A stretch of DNA of 64,000 bases from Janthinobacterium sp. ROICE36 (GCF_002869965.1 NZ_PEBS01000019.1:24232-88231), one strand, 5' to 3'. Shown: positions 28,415 to 38,432, numbered from the stretch's first letter. A program made the numbers and translations. Notes: generated by a model from the sequence alone, not told the origin.

Positions 28415-28828
28415 ATGGCCAAGCAAGACAGCAAGCCCAAAATTGGGGAATCCGAGAAAATCACGATCAACCTCGGTTTGATCGACCTGGGGCAGATCGA
28501 TTTGCTGGTCCAGGAGGGATTTTATTCCAACCGCACGGATCTGATCCGTACGGCCATCCGCAACCAGCTGGGTATCCACGCCGACGTGGTCAGGCAAACC
28601 GTCGCCCGTAAAAGCCTGGTATTGGGCATGCAGCATTATTCGCGCGCCGACCTGGAAGCGATCCAGGCAGCCGGTCAGCGCCTGCAGATCCAGGTCCTGG
28701 GGCTGGCCAGCATCGCCAGCGACGTCTCCGTGGAACTGGCACTGGCCACCATCGAGTCGATTTTCGTATTAGGTGCCCTGCATGCCAGCACCGTCGTCAA
28801 GACGGCGCTCGCAGGGCGAATTCACTAG
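28415..28828 (+). CDS. CopG/ribbon-helix-helix family transcriptional regulator
   Basis: A 137-residue protein. Residues ~15-60 (EKITINLGLIDLGQIDLLVQEGFYSNRTDLIRTAIRNQL) form a ribbon-helix-helix DNA-binding unit. The C-terminal half is a helical domain of unknown function. A GGAG box precedes ATG 28415. An esterase gene of the PHB depolymerase family starts 54 bp downstream on the same strand, so the regulator may control it. Confidence 0.82.
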   Translation: MAKQDSKPKIGESEKITINLGLIDLGQIDLLVQEGFYSNRTDLIRTAIRNQLGIHADVVRQTVARKSLVLGMQHYSRADLEAIQAAGQRLQIQVLGLASIASDVSVELALATIESIFVLGALHASTVVKTALAGRIH

Positions 28829-28882
28829 CGTATTGGTTCGCGGCGATGACCCGGCCGATGCGCGGCACCGTTAAGGACGGCC

Positions 28883-30160
28883 ATGAAACAACCTCTCAAC
28901 ATGTTGGCGCAGATGCGCGCAGCGACCCGTAATCTGATGGGCAGCGGTCCCGCCGCCGCCGCCGAAGCGATCCAGCAGGCGCTGTCTGCCGCCGGCCTGG
29001 CGCCGCAGGCAGCAACCACGCAAGCGCCGCCACCGCAACCGATGCGCGATATCAATCCACCACCGGCGCCACCCTCAGCGCAGGCCCGCACCGCGCAGCC
29101 GCAAGCTGATGCCGCGCCGGAAGCGGCAGCTGTGCCGCCCACACCCGCGCAGGCGGCGCAGGATTTCGCGCAGGATTTCATGGCGCGCCTGGGTGTGCCT
29201 GTCAGCCTGGGGCAACACAGCTTCGACATGCCCAGCTTCGAGATGCCGAATTTTCATCCGCCAGGTTTCAACGCGCCGGCCACCGCGCCGGCGCAGATGC
29301 CCGCTGGCGCGCAGTTCATCGACGGCGTATACCGCAACCATGCGGGCACGCGCTCCTACAAACTGTATATCCCCAGCAGCTATCACGGCCAGGCCATGCC
29401 GCTGATCGTGATGCTGCACGGCTGCACGCAAAATCCCGACGATTTCGCGGCCGGTACGCAGATGAATGGGCTGGCCGAAGAAAAGGAATGTTTTGTCGTC
29501 TATCCGGCGCAGACGCAGGCTGCCAACAGTTCGCGCTGCTGGAACTGGTTCAATGCCATCGACCAGCAGCGCGACCAGGGCGAACCGTCGCTGATCGCCG
29601 GCATTGCGCGGCAAGTCATCGATGACTACCCGGTGAATGAACGCGAAGTGTTCGTCGCCGGCCTGTCGGCGGGCGGCGCCATGGCCGTCATTGTCGGCAC
29701 CTTGTATCCGGATTTGTTTGCCGCCGTCGGTGTGCATTCGGGCCTGCCCTTCGCCTCGGCGCAGGACTTGCCGTCGGCGCTGGCCGCCATGAAGGGCGGC
29801 GCCATGCCCAATGCCCAGCGCAAGGCACCGGCGGGTGGCGTACCCATCATCGTTTTCCATGGCGACCGCGACACCACCGTCAACCCGCGCAATGGCGATG
29901 AACTGATTGCCCAGGGCGTACGCAGCCAGGCGGGCGGCAAGGCGGCCAAGGCGGCTTCCATCGACGGCAGCGTACCGAATGGCCACCGCTACACGCGCAC
30001 CACGCACAGCCAGGCCGATGGCTCGCCGCTGGGCGAACACTGGGTCATCCACGGCGCAGGTCATGCGTGGTCCGGCGGCAGCGGCAGCGGCAGTTATACC
30101 GATGGCAAAGGCCCGGACGCCAGCCGAGAGATGCTGCGTTTCTTCAAAACCGTCAGCTGA
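28883..30160 (+). CDS. PHB depolymerase family esterase (type 1 catalytic order)
   Basis: A 425-residue protein. The first ~130 residues are low-complexity Ala/Pro/Gln-rich (phasin-like composition) with no signal peptide. A catalytic alpha/beta hydrolase domain follows, with oxyanion motif LHGCTQNPDDFAAGTQMN, then the lipase box GLSAGGAMA, an aspartate in HGDRDTTVNP and histidine in GAGHAWSGG. Order oxyanion-Ser-Asp-His is the type 1 arrangement. It probably hydrolyses polyhydroxyalkanoate or other polyesters; lack of a signal suggests an intracellular enzyme or non-Sec export. The tail overlaps the convergent HD-GYP gene by eight bases. Confidence 0.85.
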   Translation: MKQPLNMLAQMRAATRNLMGSGPAAAAEAIQQALSAAGLAPQAATTQAPPPQPMRDINPPPAPPSAQARTAQPQADAAPEAAAVPPTPAQAAQDFAQDFMARLGVPVSLGQHSFDMPSFEMPNFHPPGFNAPATAPAQMPAGAQFIDGVYRNHAGTRSYKLYIPSSYHGQAMPLIVMLHGCTQNPDDFAAGTQMNGLAEEKECFVVYPAQTQAANSSRCWNWFNAIDQQRDQGEPSLIAGIARQVIDDYPVNEREVFVAGLSAGGAMAVIVGTLYPDLFAAVGVHSGLPFASAQDLPSALAAMKGGAMPNAQRKAPAGGVPIIVFHGDRDTTVNPRNGDELIAQGVRSQAGGKAAKAASIDGSVPNGHRYTRTTHSQADGSPLGEHWVIHGAGHAWSGGSGSGSYTDGKGPDASREMLRFFKTVS

Positions 30161-31304
30161 TGTTTTCGGTGTATGGCGCGATCTGCCGCCGCTTGTCGGC
30201 GATCTCGCACACGCCATCGGCATAGTGCCTGGAGATGGCGATGAACTGCTCCTGGATCTCCAGGAAGGCGTCGACGATCTCGGCGTCGAAGTGCGAACCG
30301 CGTCCTTCGACGATGATCTGCACGGCCTGCGCATGGTCCATGCCCTGCTTGTAGATGCGCCGGCTGATCAGGGCGTCATACACGTCGGCCAGCGCCATCA
30401 GGCGCGCTGAAATCGGAATGTCTTCGCCAGCCAGCCCTAAGGGGTAACCGCTGCCATCCCATTTTTCATGGTGGCTGTAGGCGATCTCCTTGGCGTACTT
30501 GAGGAAATCGACCTCGATGCCCAGCTCGTGTTCGGCCGCCAGGATGGCGTCCCGCCCCAAGGTGGTGTGCGTCTTCATGATGGCCATTTCGTGCGGTTCG
30601 AAACGCCCCGGCTTGAGCAGGATATGGTCGGGGATGCCCACCTTGCCAATGTCATGCAGCGGCGCCGTCTTGAACAGCAATTCGATATTCTTGTCCGTCA
30701 AAAAATCGCGGAACCGCGGCAGGCTGCGCACTTTCTCGGCCAGCGCTTTCAGATAATGCGAGGTGCGGCGGATATGGTTGCCCGTCTCGCTGTCGCGCGT
30801 CTCGGCCAGCGAGGCCATGGCGTGAATCGTGACGTCCTGCAGCGCCGCCACTTCCTGCACGCGGCGCTCCACTTCCGTTTCCAGGTAATGATTCTGGTCA
30901 CGCAAAAAATCCTGCATCTGTTTCATCGCCAGCTGCGTCTTGATGCGCGCCAGCACGATGGGCGCTGAAATCGGCTTGGTGATGTAATCGACGGCGCCCA
31001 GGGCCAGGCCCAGCTGCTCGTCGGCCACTTCGCTCATGGCGGTGACAAAAATCACCGGTATGCCTGCCGTGGCGGGATCGGCCTTCAGCGCGCGGCACAC
31101 ATCATAGCCGCTCATGCCCGGCATCATGATGTCGAGCAGGATCAGGTCGGGCTGATCGCTGCCGGCGGAAATCTTCAGGGCACGTTCGCCATTGACGGCG
31201 ATCTTGGTGCGGTAATCGTCTTCCAGCACTGCGCGCAGCAGGTCGATATTGTCTGGCGTGTCGTCGACCACCAGGATGGTTGGCTTGCTTGCCTGCGCTC
31301 TCAT
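30153..31304 (-). CDS. Response regulator with HD-GYP c-di-GMP phosphodiesterase domain
   Basis: A 383-residue protein. A REC domain (TILVVDDTPDNIDLLRAVL; phosphoacceptor D in LILLDIMMPGMSG; K in YITKP) is joined by a coiled linker to an HD-GYP domain with HDIGKVGIPD and HHEKWDGSGYP, the full signature for c-di-GMP hydrolysis. Lies 31 bp downstream of the hybrid kinase on the same strand, so the kinase is the obvious phosphodonor. Confidence 0.93.
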   Translation of the reverse strand: MRAQASKPTILVVDDTPDNIDLLRAVLEDDYRTKIAVNGERALKISAGSDQPDLILLDIMMPGMSGYDVCRALKADPATAGIPVIFVTAMSEVADEQLGLALGAVDYITKPISAPIVLARIKTQLAMKQMQDFLRDQNHYLETEVERRVQEVAALQDVTIHAMASLAETRDSETGNHIRRTSHYLKALAEKVRSLPRFRDFLTDKNIELLFKTAPLHDIGKVGIPDHILLKPGRFEPHEMAIMKTHTTLGRDAILAAEHELGIEVDFLKYAKEIAYSHHEKWDGSGYPLGLAGEDIPISARLMALADVYDALISRRIYKQGMDHAQAVQIIVEGRGSHFDAEIVDAFLEIQEQFIAISRHYADGVCEIADKRRQIAPYTENIS

Positions 31305-31335
31305 GCCCGTCCTTCGCTCTGCATCGCTATCCTTG

Positions 31336-34300
31336 TCACAGTGTCAGCTCCAGCGCATCGGCCACCTCGCCCAGCTGCGCCAGCGCACCTTCAAAATCGT
31401 ATTGTCCCAGCATGCGCTTCAACTGGCGCGCGTGTTCCGCCTGTCCGGCCGCGACCAGCACGGGGCGGATGCCGTCGAGATGCTTGACGGCCTGCGCGTC
31501 GTCCTGCTGCAGCAACTGCGACAGTTCGCGCAAGCCCGCTTCCAGGTATGCCCGATCCACCGGTGCCACCACTGCGTTGCCCGGCTCGGCCTCACAGCTG
31601 CGCGACTGCATGGCCAGCACGATCTTCGGCACCAGTTCATCGAGCGCCAGGGTGCAGGCAGCCAGCGCCTGCGGCAAACCATCATGCGATCCCAGGATGA
31701 GCAAATGCTCGACCCGCGCCGCGCTGTCGGCCAGGCCGCCGGCGCCAATATTGCCGGCCAGGCCCTTCAGGGTATGCGCTTCGCGAATGGCCGTCTCTAG
31801 CTGGTTGTTCTCGATGGCGGCGACGATGCGCTGCATGGCGTCGAACTGGGTTTCCACAAAACGGTCCAGCAATTTTCGCATCAAAGTGGTATTGCCACCC
31901 ACGCGCCGCATGGCCTCCGCCATTTTCAGGCCGGCGATCACGGGCAGCTCCGCTTCCGGCTGTGCCACCACCGCCGTCATTTCCTGCGGCCTGGCCGGCG
32001 CGATCCAGCGCGCCAGAGTACCGAATAGCTGCGCCACGTCGATGGGCTTGGCGATAAAATCGTTCATGCCGGCGTCCAGGCATTTTTCCTTGTCGCCCAC
32101 CATGGCATTGGCCGTCATGGCGATCACGGGCAAATTCGAATAACGCGGATCCTGGCGCAGCTTGCGGGTGGCCTGGTAGCCATCCATCACAGGCATCTGG
32201 CAATCCATCAGCACGCCGTCATAGGCGTTTTCCTCGATCTTCGCCAGCGCGATGGCACCATTGCTCGCGATATCGACGCGGATGCCGGCATCGTTGAGAA
32301 TATGCTGCGCCACTTCCTGGTTCACTTCGTTATCCTCCACCAGTAGCAGCCAGGCGCCGCGCAGGGCGCGTTCGTCGTCGCGGTAGCTGCTCTGGCGCTG
32401 CGTCTTGCGGCTCTGCCCCGTCACGCCGCCAAACACGAACGATATCTGGTCGAGCAGGGTCGAGGCGCTGACCGGCTTGTTCAATACGCCGTCGAGCGGC
32501 AAGTCCCGCTGGCGCGCCGCCGCCAGCAGCGCTTCACGATGGAAGGCCGTGACCATGATGCAGGCCGGCGTCGCATCGATGCCGGCGGCATCGGCGCGGA
32601 TGCCGGCCAGGGTATCGAGACCGTTCATGCCCGGCATTTTCCAGTCCATCAGCACCAGGCCGTACGGGCGCCCCTCGGTGCGCGCCTGCGCCACGGCGCC
32701 GATGGCCAGCACGCCGCCAAACACGGCACGCGCCTCGAAACCCAGCGCCGTCAGCATGCTGACGAAGATTTCACGCGCGCTGGGGTTGTCGTCAACCACC
32801 AGCACGCGCAGGCCCTGGAACTGCGGCGGTACTGGCAGGCTGTCGCGCGGCACGGCGGCCAGGCCGAAACGGGCCGTAAAGAAAAAGGTACTGCCCACAC
32901 CCGCTTCGCTGACCAGGTCAATCTCGCCTTCCATCATTTCCACCAGGCGCTTGCTGATGGTCAGCCCCAGGCCGGTACCGCCATGATGGCGCGTGGTCGA
33001 CGTGTCGGCCTGGGTAAATGCCTGGAACAATTTGCTGCGCTGGGGCGGCGTCAAGCCGATGCCCGTGTCGCGCACATCGACGCGCAAAACCGCTGCGTGT
33101 TCTTCCAGCTGCTGCAGGCGGATGCTGACGACGATCTCGCCCTTGTCCGTAAACTTGATCGCGTTGTTGGTCAGGTTGATCAGCACCTGGCCCAGGCGCA
33201 GCGGATCGCCCTGCAATGCGTTCGGCACGTCGGGCGCGATGTCGAACAGCAGTTCGAGCCCCCTGTCCTGCGCGCGCATCACGGACAGGTCGGCGATCTG
33301 CGCCAGTACGTCCTCGAGGAAAAAGTCGACTTTTTCAAAGGCCATCTTGCCCGCCTCGATCTTCGAGAAATCGAGGATGTCGTCGATGATGGCCAGCAGG
33401 TTCTTCGACGCCGACTCCACCTTCTCAAGGTAATTGCGCTGATTCGACGTGAGCTCGGTCTGCAGCGCCAGGTGGGTCATGCCGATGATACCGTTCATCG
33501 GCGTGCGGATCTCGTGCGACATATTGGCCAGGAAGTCCGACTTCATCTTGGTCGCATCTTCGGCCACTTCGACGGCATGACGCAGATCCTGCTCTACGGC
33601 CAGATTGGTACTCATGTTTTTCAGCGCCTGCAGCAATTCGCCCGTCTCATCGCGCGACGTCACTTCGATGACGGAACTGAAGTCGCCGTTGGCCACGCGC
33701 GTGGCGATCGCCACCGCCTCGCCCAGCGGACGCGTGATCGAACGCGCCGACCATGCAAAGGCCAGGCCGATCAACAAGGCCGCCAGCCCGATGCCGCCCA
33801 TCAGGATCAGCGACGTATCGATATCGTTGCGTATCCTGGCCGCGCTGTCGCGTATCAGTTGCTGCTGCAAGTTGTCAAGTTGGCCCACATACAGCAACAC
33901 TTTTTCCAGCACCGGCAAGGTCTGCGTCTGCATGGCCTGCTCGGCGCGGGCATGCTCACCGCGCTCGACCAGTTCGAACATCGTCTTGAGCGAAATATAG
34001 TAGTCGGCGCGAGCCAGGTGCATCTGTTCCAGCAGGCGCCGTTCCTCGGGCCGCGCATCGAGACCGTCGAGGATGCGCACCTGCTCGTCGATGCCTTGCT
34101 TGATCGCTTCCAGGCGCGCCTGATTCGCCTGGAGCAGCGCCAACTCGTGCTGGTTCGGCAGGTTACCGATACGCGTGGCTGCCTCGCGCGCCAGCCCATG
34201 GATCTTGCTGGTGGCCTTGGCGGCGACCCAGTCGCGTTGCAGGATATCGTCGGTCTCGGCGCGGATGGCATAGATGCGGCTGCCAGACAAAACGATGACG

Positions 34301-34374
34301 ACCAGCATCAGCACGATCAAAATGGCATAACCGGCATTGATGCGCACGCCGATACGGATATCCCTGAAACGCAT
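31336..34374 (-). CDS. Hybrid sensor histidine kinase with two receiver domains and Hpt
   Basis: A 1012-residue membrane phosphorelay protein. Helix 1 (about 14-33) and helix 2 (about 190-212) bracket a four-helix-bundle periplasmic sensor. HAMP follows to about 262, HisKA with [15 protein letters not shown], HATPase ([22 protein letters not shown]), REC1 ([25 protein letters not shown]), REC2 ([25 protein letters not shown]) and a C-terminal Hpt ([14 protein letters not shown]). The architecture resembles BarA/ArcB-class sensors. The signal is unknown; output is probably the adjacent HD-GYP regulator. Confidence 0.95.
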   Translation of the reverse strand: MRFRDIRIGVRINAGYAILIVLMLVVIVLSGSRIYAIRAETDDILQRDWVAAKATSKIHGLAREAATRIGNLPNQHELALLQANQARLEAIKQGIDEQVRILDGLDARPEERRLLEQMHLARADYYISLKTMFELVERGEHARAEQAMQTQTLPVLEKVLLYVGQLDNLQQQLIRDSAARIRNDIDTSLILMGGIGLAALLIGLAFAWSARSITRPLGEAVAIATRVANGDFSSVIEVTSRDETGELLQALKNMSTNLAVEQDLRHAVEVAEDATKMKSDFLANMSHEIRTPMNGIIGMTHLALQTELTSNQRNYLEKVESASKNLLAIIDDILDFSKIEAGKMAFEKVDFFLEDVLAQIADLSVMRAQDRGLELLFDIAPDVPNALQGDPLRLGQVLINLTNNAIKFTDKGEIVVSIRLQQLEEHAAVLRVDVRDTGIGLTPPQRSKLFQAFTQADTSTTRHHGGTGLGLTISKRLVEMMEGEIDLVSEAGVGSTFFFTARFGLAAVPRDSLPVPPQFQGLRVLVVDDNPSAREIFVSMLTALGFEARAVFGGVLAIGAVAQARTEGRPYGLVLMDWKMPGMNGLDTLAGIRADAAGIDATPACIMVTAFHREALLAAARQRDLPLDGVLNKPVSASTLLDQISFVFGGVTGQSRKTQRQSSYRDDERALRGAWLLLVEDNEVNQEVAQHILNDAGIRVDIASNGAIALAKIEENAYDGVLMDCQMPVMDGYQATRKLRQDPRYSNLPVIAMTANAMVGDKEKCLDAGMNDFIAKPIDVAQLFGTLARWIAPARPQEMTAVVAQPEAELPVIAGLKMAEAMRRVGGNTTLMRKLLDRFVETQFDAMQRIVAAIENNQLETAIREAHTLKGLAGNIGAGGLADSAARVEHLLILGSHDGLPQALAACTLALDELVPKIVLAMQSRSCEAEPGNAVVAPVDRAYLEAGLRELSQLLQQDDAQAVKHLDGIRPVLVAAGQAEHARQLKRMLGQYDFEGALAQLGEVADALELTL

Positions 34375-34468
34375 TACTTTCCTAGCAGAAATTCTTGAAA
34401 ATCGAAGTCTGAACGTATTCCCCTATCAAACGCAAGGTCTTTTGCAAAGGAAAAGCGCGCCGATACGC

Positions 34469-34666
34469 TTATCTGAGCGGTTTTGCCGCCAAGGGCGTCA
34501 AGGCGGCGATGCGCTCTTGCAGGCAGGCGGGGCACCAGCAGCCCACGGCGGCGCTGCCGGGCACGGGAACGGCCGGCGGCATGGCCACGCACCAGCACGG
34601 TTGCCTGGCGTCCGGATCGAGTTGTCCACACTGGAAGATGGCGCCGCACAGGCTGCATACGCTCAT
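34469..34666 (-). CDS. Cysteine-rich CWC family small protein
   Basis: A 65-residue protein whose cysteines match the Cys-rich CWC family: CSLCGAIFQCG, then PCWCVAMPP, then CWCPACLQERI. Probably a small metal-binding protein. Function unknown. Runs between argB (divergent) and the hybrid kinase (downstream, same strand, about 95-bp gap). Confidence 0.75.
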   Translation of the reverse strand: MSVCSLCGAIFQCGQLDPDARQPCWCVAMPPAVPVPGSAAVGCWCPACLQERIAALTPLAAKPLR

Positions 34667-34803
34667 GGCTGTGTTTGAATTGGCAAGTGTGTGTCACGCT
34701 GCGTCTGGATGCGACGCAGATGTAACTGGCAGTAAAAGGGCTGGCGGGGGGACATATCGGGCCAGACTATAGGATCATCAGGGAAAATACAACAAGATCG
34801 CCC

Positions 34804-34809
34804 TATAAT
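34804..34809 (+). promoter_or_regulatory. Possible -10 box of argB
   Basis: A perfect TATAAT 58 bp before the argB start. No convincing -35 element is seen 17 bp upstream. The region 34667-34867 otherwise holds only the divergent CWC gene promoter. Confidence 0.3.
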
Positions 34810-34867
34810 GCCTCCAAGATTTTCGTCTTCCCTGTAAAATCGCACAAATCTATTTTCCGGACTCGCC

Positions 34868-35791
34868 ATGAATCAACTAGCTAACTTGAACCTGGACATG
34901 AATGACGACTTGACGGCGGTGTCGCCGCAAATCAAGGCGCAGATTCTGGCCGAGGCCCTTCCCTACATTCGCAATTTCCATGGCAAGACCATCGTCATCA
35001 AATACGGTGGCAATGCCATGACGGACGAACGCCTGAAGCACGGCTTCGCGCGCGACGTCATCCTGCTCAAGCTGGTCGGCATGAACCCGGTCGTGGTGCA
35101 TGGCGGCGGACCGCAGATCGACAACGCGCTGAAAAAAATCGGCAAGCAAGGCACCTTCGTGCAAGGCATGCGCATCACCGATGAAGAAACCATGGAAGTG
35201 GTGGAGTGGGTGCTGGGCGGCGAAGTGCAGCAGGATATCGTCATGCTGATCAACCATTACGGCGGCCAGGCTGTCGGTCTGACGGGCAAGGATGGCGGCT
35301 TGATCCGCGCGCGCAAGATGCAGATGCCGGACCGCGAACATCCGGGCGAATTCCTCGACATCGGCTTTGTCGGCGAGATCGACGCGATCAACCCGGCCGT
35401 CGTCAAGGCGCTGCAGGACGATGCCTTCATCCCCATCATTTCGCCGATCGGTTTCGGCCAGGATGGCCAGGCCTACAACATCAACGCCGACGTGGTGGCG
35501 GGCAAGATCGCGGAAATCCTGAAAGCGGAAAAGCTGATCATGATGACCAACATCGCCGGCGTCCAGGACAAGCAGGGCAACCTGGTGACCGACCTGTCCG
35601 CGCGTGAAATCGACGAGATGTTCGCCGATGGCACGATCTCGGGCGGCATGCTGCCAAAGATCTCGTCCGCGCTCGACGCCGCCAAGTCCGGAGTGAACAC
35701 GGTGCACATCATCGATGGCCGCATTGAACACTCATTATTGCTGGAAGTGTTGACCGAGCAGGCTTTTGGTACTATGATCCGTTCGCACTAA
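34868..35791 (+). CDS. argB: Acetylglutamate kinase
   Basis: A 307-residue amino-acid kinase that phosphorylates N-acetyl-L-glutamate, the second step of arginine synthesis. Motifs: [11 protein letters not shown] (ATP phosphate binding), [14 protein letters not shown] (acetylglutamate region), [29 protein letters not shown] and [22 protein letters not shown] start; monocistronic, with a terminator immediately before tRNA-Thr. The pairing with a downstream pyrimidine nucleotidase and slmA is a familiar Burkholderiales order. Confidence 0.96.
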   Translation: MNQLANLNLDMNDDLTAVSPQIKAQILAEALPYIRNFHGKTIVIKYGGNAMTDERLKHGFARDVILLKLVGMNPVVVHGGGPQIDNALKKIGKQGTFVQGMRITDEETMEVVEWVLGGEVQQDIVMLINHYGGQAVGLTGKDGGLIRARKMQMPDREHPGEFLDIGFVGEIDAINPAVVKALQDDAFIPIISPIGFGQDGQAYNINADVVAGKIAEILKAEKLIMMTNIAGVQDKQGNLVTDLSAREIDEMFADGTISGGMLPKISSALDAAKSGVNTVHIIDGRIEHSLLLEVLTEQAFGTMIRSH

Positions 35792-35800
35792 AAAAATAAT

Positions 35801-35830
35801 TCGGCGCAATTCACCCAGCGCCGATTTTTT
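35801..35830 (+). terminator. Terminator after argB
   Basis: TCGGCGC pairs with GCGCCGA around a 10-base loop, followed by six T residues, ending three bases before the tRNA gene. Confidence 0.85.
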
Positions 35831-35832
35831 AT

Positions 35833-35907
<75 letters not shown>

Positions 35908-35969
35908 GTATCCTTTCCCCCGCAGCTGAAAAACTGTCCATGGCGGCGTTGTACTTCCTCGCCGTACTA

Positions 35970-35992
35970 GCGTACTGTCTTCGTCAGTACGC
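35970..35992. repeat. Hairpin element downstream of tRNA-Thr, possible dispersed repeat
   Basis: GCGTACTG / CAGTACGC form a perfect 8-bp stem with a 7-base loop. The flanks (GTACTTCCTCGCCGTACTA) contain a further GTAC half-repeat. It could terminate tRNA-Thr or the convergent TraB/GumN gene. The style suggests a dispersed intergenic repeat, which needs other copies to confirm. Confidence 0.4.
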
Positions 35993-36051
35993 CTTGCTCT
36001 GAACACTTTTCCATCTGCTCTGCCGCCAGTTGTTGCGCGGCTGAGCCAGCG

Positions 36052-36987
36052 CTAATACACTCGCTCGACCTTCAAACCCTTTTGACGCAACAAGTCAGGC
36101 ACGCTTTTCGTTCCCACCAAATGCAGCACGCCGATGGCGGCCAGGCTGTGCTTTTCGCGCGCCAGCAGCTTGGCAATGCCGTCGGCCAGGGCCGGGTTGC
36201 GACCGTCAAGCAGCACTTTTTGCACGAACTGCGCGGCGAACGAAGGGTCTTGCGCCGCCTTTTCCGCCAGCTTGTCGAAGGCCGCCGCATCGGCCGTGCG
36301 CCAGGCTTCGGCGATCTCGCGCGCTTCCTGGCTTTGTTCCTGGTCTTCGATCGACGCCACGCCGTCTTCCAGGAAGCGGCAATGGTCGAGGGGCGTCATC
36401 GCGCCAAACAGCGCCAGCTGGCCTTCCATCGATTCGAGTTCCAGCACGGGGATCTTGCGCGCCCTGGCTTGCTGCGACAGATAATTGTCGACCGCCAGGT
36501 CGGAGCGGTAGCCGAGGGTGGAAAATTCGCCAATGGCCAGCATGCTGGCCAGCATCCACGGCTTCATCGGCGCCACCGATTCGGCCGGAATGCCGTATTT
36601 TTGCAACAACGGCGCCAGACGCGGCGCCAGGGTCTGGCGGCAGTCGGCCGGCACTTTGCTGCCCGGCGCCTCCATGCCGTATTTCAGCACGGCGCCCAGG
36701 GCGGCGCGCGGATCGGCGCCGGGATCGATCTCCAGCGCCAGCGCCCCGGCGCCTTCCAATGCCTGCGTCACCGTCGGTTCCAGCGGGTAAAAATCAGGGG
36801 CGCCAACGTGGATGGTGCCAAACAAATACAGGGTGTGGCCGGCATCCTGAATCTTGAACAGGGCGCCCCGGTTTTGCGCCACGGAAGGCGCTTCCGCCAA
36901 GGCCGCCTGCAACGGCAACAAGAATAATCCGCAAAACATCACTATAATCTGGCGTCGCATGGTTTTCCTGATTGTTGAATTTTTCAT
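36052..36987 (-). CDS. TraB/GumN family protein, exported
   Basis: A 311-residue protein with a signal peptide (RRQIIVMFCGLFLLPLQAALA). The TraB/GumN core follows: LFKIQDAGHTLYLFGTIHVGAPDFYPL (GTIHVG is the family hallmark), ALALEID, LELESMEGQLALFGAM and AIGVLHLVGTKSVPDLLRQKG. The conserved GxxH and glutamates suggest a metallohydrolase; its substrate is unknown. Start at ATG 36987 behind GAGAGAAG; ATG 36960 (MRRQII) is an alternative. Confidence 0.88.
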   Translation of the reverse strand: MKNSTIRKTMRRQIIVMFCGLFLLPLQAALAEAPSVAQNRGALFKIQDAGHTLYLFGTIHVGAPDFYPLEPTVTQALEGAGALALEIDPGADPRAALGAVLKYGMEAPGSKVPADCRQTLAPRLAPLLQKYGIPAESVAPMKPWMLASMLAIGEFSTLGYRSDLAVDNYLSQQARARKIPVLELESMEGQLALFGAMTPLDHCRFLEDGVASIEDQEQSQEAREIAEAWRTADAAAFDKLAEKAAQDPSFAAQFVQKVLLDGRNPALADGIAKLLAREKHSLAAIGVLHLVGTKSVPDLLRQKGLKVERVY

Positions 36988-37011
36988 CTTCTCTCGCTAG
37001 CAAAGACTCTT

Positions 37012-37746
37012 GTGCCTGTGTCCCATCTTAACCGCTCGTCGCCGGTCTGGCTGTTTGACCTCGACAACACGCTGCACAATGCCTCGCATGCCATTTTCCC
37101 CACCATCACGGCCAATATGAACACGTATATTGCCCGCGTACTGGGCGACGGCGTGACGCCGGCCGACGACGCGATCGTCAATGCGGCGCGGGCGGCCTAC
37201 TGGCGCCGCTATGGCGCCACCTTGCTGGGCATGGTCAAGCACCATCAGGTGCAGGCGGCGCATTTTTTGCACGAGACGCATACCTTCGACGATTTGCGCG
37301 CCATGATACGCGCCGAGCGGGGACTGGGGGCTTTACTCAAACGCCTGCCTGGTCGTAAAATTTTGCTCACCAACGCGCCGCTGCGCTATTCGAGCGACGT
37401 GATGCGCCACCTGGGCCTGCGCCAGCACTTTGCGCAGCATATCGCCATCGAGGCGATGCACGTGCACCGCCAGCTGCGGCCCAAGCCATCGACCCTGATG
37501 CTGCGCAAACTGATGCGCAAGCACCAGATCCGCCCTGGCCGCTGCATCCTGGTGGAAGACACCCTCGCCAACCTGAAGGGTGCGAAAAAACTGGGCCTGC
37601 GCACGGCCTGGATCACGCAATACCTGAAAATGGCCGATCCGATCGGCGTGGCAAAGCTGCCCAAAGCGTTAAATCGCCCCGCTTACGTCGATGTCAAAGT
37701 AAAATCTGTCCGGCATTTGGCACGCCGCCTTCACCGTCTGCGCTGA
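37012..37746 (+). CDS. HAD-superfamily pyrimidine 5'-nucleotidase
   Basis: A 244-residue HAD hydrolase. Motif I WLFDLDNTLHNA (two catalytic aspartates), motif II ILLTNAPLRYS, motif III/IV KPSTLMLRKLMRKH and CILVEDTLANLKGAKKLG. It fits the SDT1-like pyrimidine nucleotidases commonly located upstream of slmA in betaproteobacteria. The start is a GTG; 37012 and 37018 are both possible and no strong ribosome binding site separates them. Confidence 0.85.
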   Translation: MPVSHLNRSSPVWLFDLDNTLHNASHAIFPTITANMNTYIARVLGDGVTPADDAIVNAARAAYWRRYGATLLGMVKHHQVQAAHFLHETHTFDDLRAMIRAERGLGALLKRLPGRKILLTNAPLRYSSDVMRHLGLRQHFAQHIAIEAMHVHRQLRPKPSTLMLRKLMRKHQIRPGRCILVEDTLANLKGAKKLGLRTAWITQYLKMADPIGVAKLPKALNRPAYVDVKVKSVRHLARRLHRLR

Positions 37747-37758
37747 AGGGGACTCCTG

Positions 37759-37800
37759 GGCTTCCGGTTGACGCCGGAAGCCGCACCGCTAGCGGCGGTG
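37759..37800 (+). terminator. Two tandem stem-loops between the nucleotidase and slmA
   Basis: Stem 1 GGCTTCCGG / CCGGAAGCC (loop TTGACG) and stem 2 CACCGC / GCGGTG (loop TAGCG). No T run, so termination is uncertain. They may limit read-through into slmA. Confidence 0.4.
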
Positions 37801-37847
37801 ACGGACATCCTCATCAAGGCAGCATTTTTTTAACGACAAGAGAAAAT

Positions 37848-38423
37848 ATGGCAAGCACACCGCCGGGCCAACGCAGGCTACAAATTCTTCAGGCCCTCGC
37901 CGCAATGCTGGAGCAGCCGAAAGGCGAAAAGATCACCACTGCCGCACTGGCCGCCAGATTGGCCGTCTCGGAAGCGGCCCTGTACCGCCATTTCGCCAGC
38001 AAGGCGCAAATGTTCGAAGGATTGATCGAGTTCATCGAGTCGAGCGTCTTCGGCCTGATCAACCAGATCGCAGAAAAGCACAGCGACGGCATGACGCAGA
38101 CGCGCGACATCATCGGCATGCTGCTCAATTTCGCCATCAGCAATCCGGGCATGACGCGCGTGCTGATCGGCGATGCGCTGGTCAATGAGGACGAGCGCCT
38201 GCAAGTGCGCATGAACCAGTTCTACGACCGCGTGGAACTGGCGCTCAAGCAGGCCTTGCGCGTGGCCGCAGCCGAAGGCCATGGCAAGGAAAGCGAAGTG
38301 GCGGCGCGCGCCACCCTGATCGTCAGCTTCGTCATCGGGCGCTGGCACCGCTACGCCAAGAGCGGCTTCAAGATCAATCCATCCCAGGAAGCGGCGCTGC
38401 AAATCGCCATGCTGCTGGGGTAA
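37848..38423 (+). CDS. slmA: Nucleoid occlusion factor SlmA (TetR family)
   Basis: A 191-residue TetR-fold protein. The helix-turn-helix (ITTAALAARLAVSEAALYRHFASKAQMFEGLIEFIE) matches SlmA closely, including SEAALYRHF. The C-terminal domain (NPGMTRVLIGDALVNEDERLQVRMNQFYDRVE) also follows SlmA. It binds specific chromosomal sites and blocks FtsZ ring assembly over the nucleoid. AAGAGA precedes the ATG. An ADC synthase-lyase fusion gene follows closely. Confidence 0.92.
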   Translation: MASTPPGQRRLQILQALAAMLEQPKGEKITTAALAARLAVSEAALYRHFASKAQMFEGLIEFIESSVFGLINQIAEKHSDGMTQTRDIIGMLLNFAISNPGMTRVLIGDALVNEDERLQVRMNQFYDRVELALKQALRVAAAEGHGKESEVAARATLIVSFVIGRWHRYAKSGFKINPSQEAALQIAMLLG

Positions 38424-38432
38424 GTCACCGCT

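Noticed and set aside
28156..28611. 151-codon plus-strand frame before and across the ribbon-helix-helix gene
   Set aside because: Runs through the promoter and operator and is out of frame with the well-supported gene starting at 28415.
32539..34398. 619-codon plus-strand open frame
   Set aside because: Mirror of the hybrid kinase gene, whose domains are unmistakable on the other strand.
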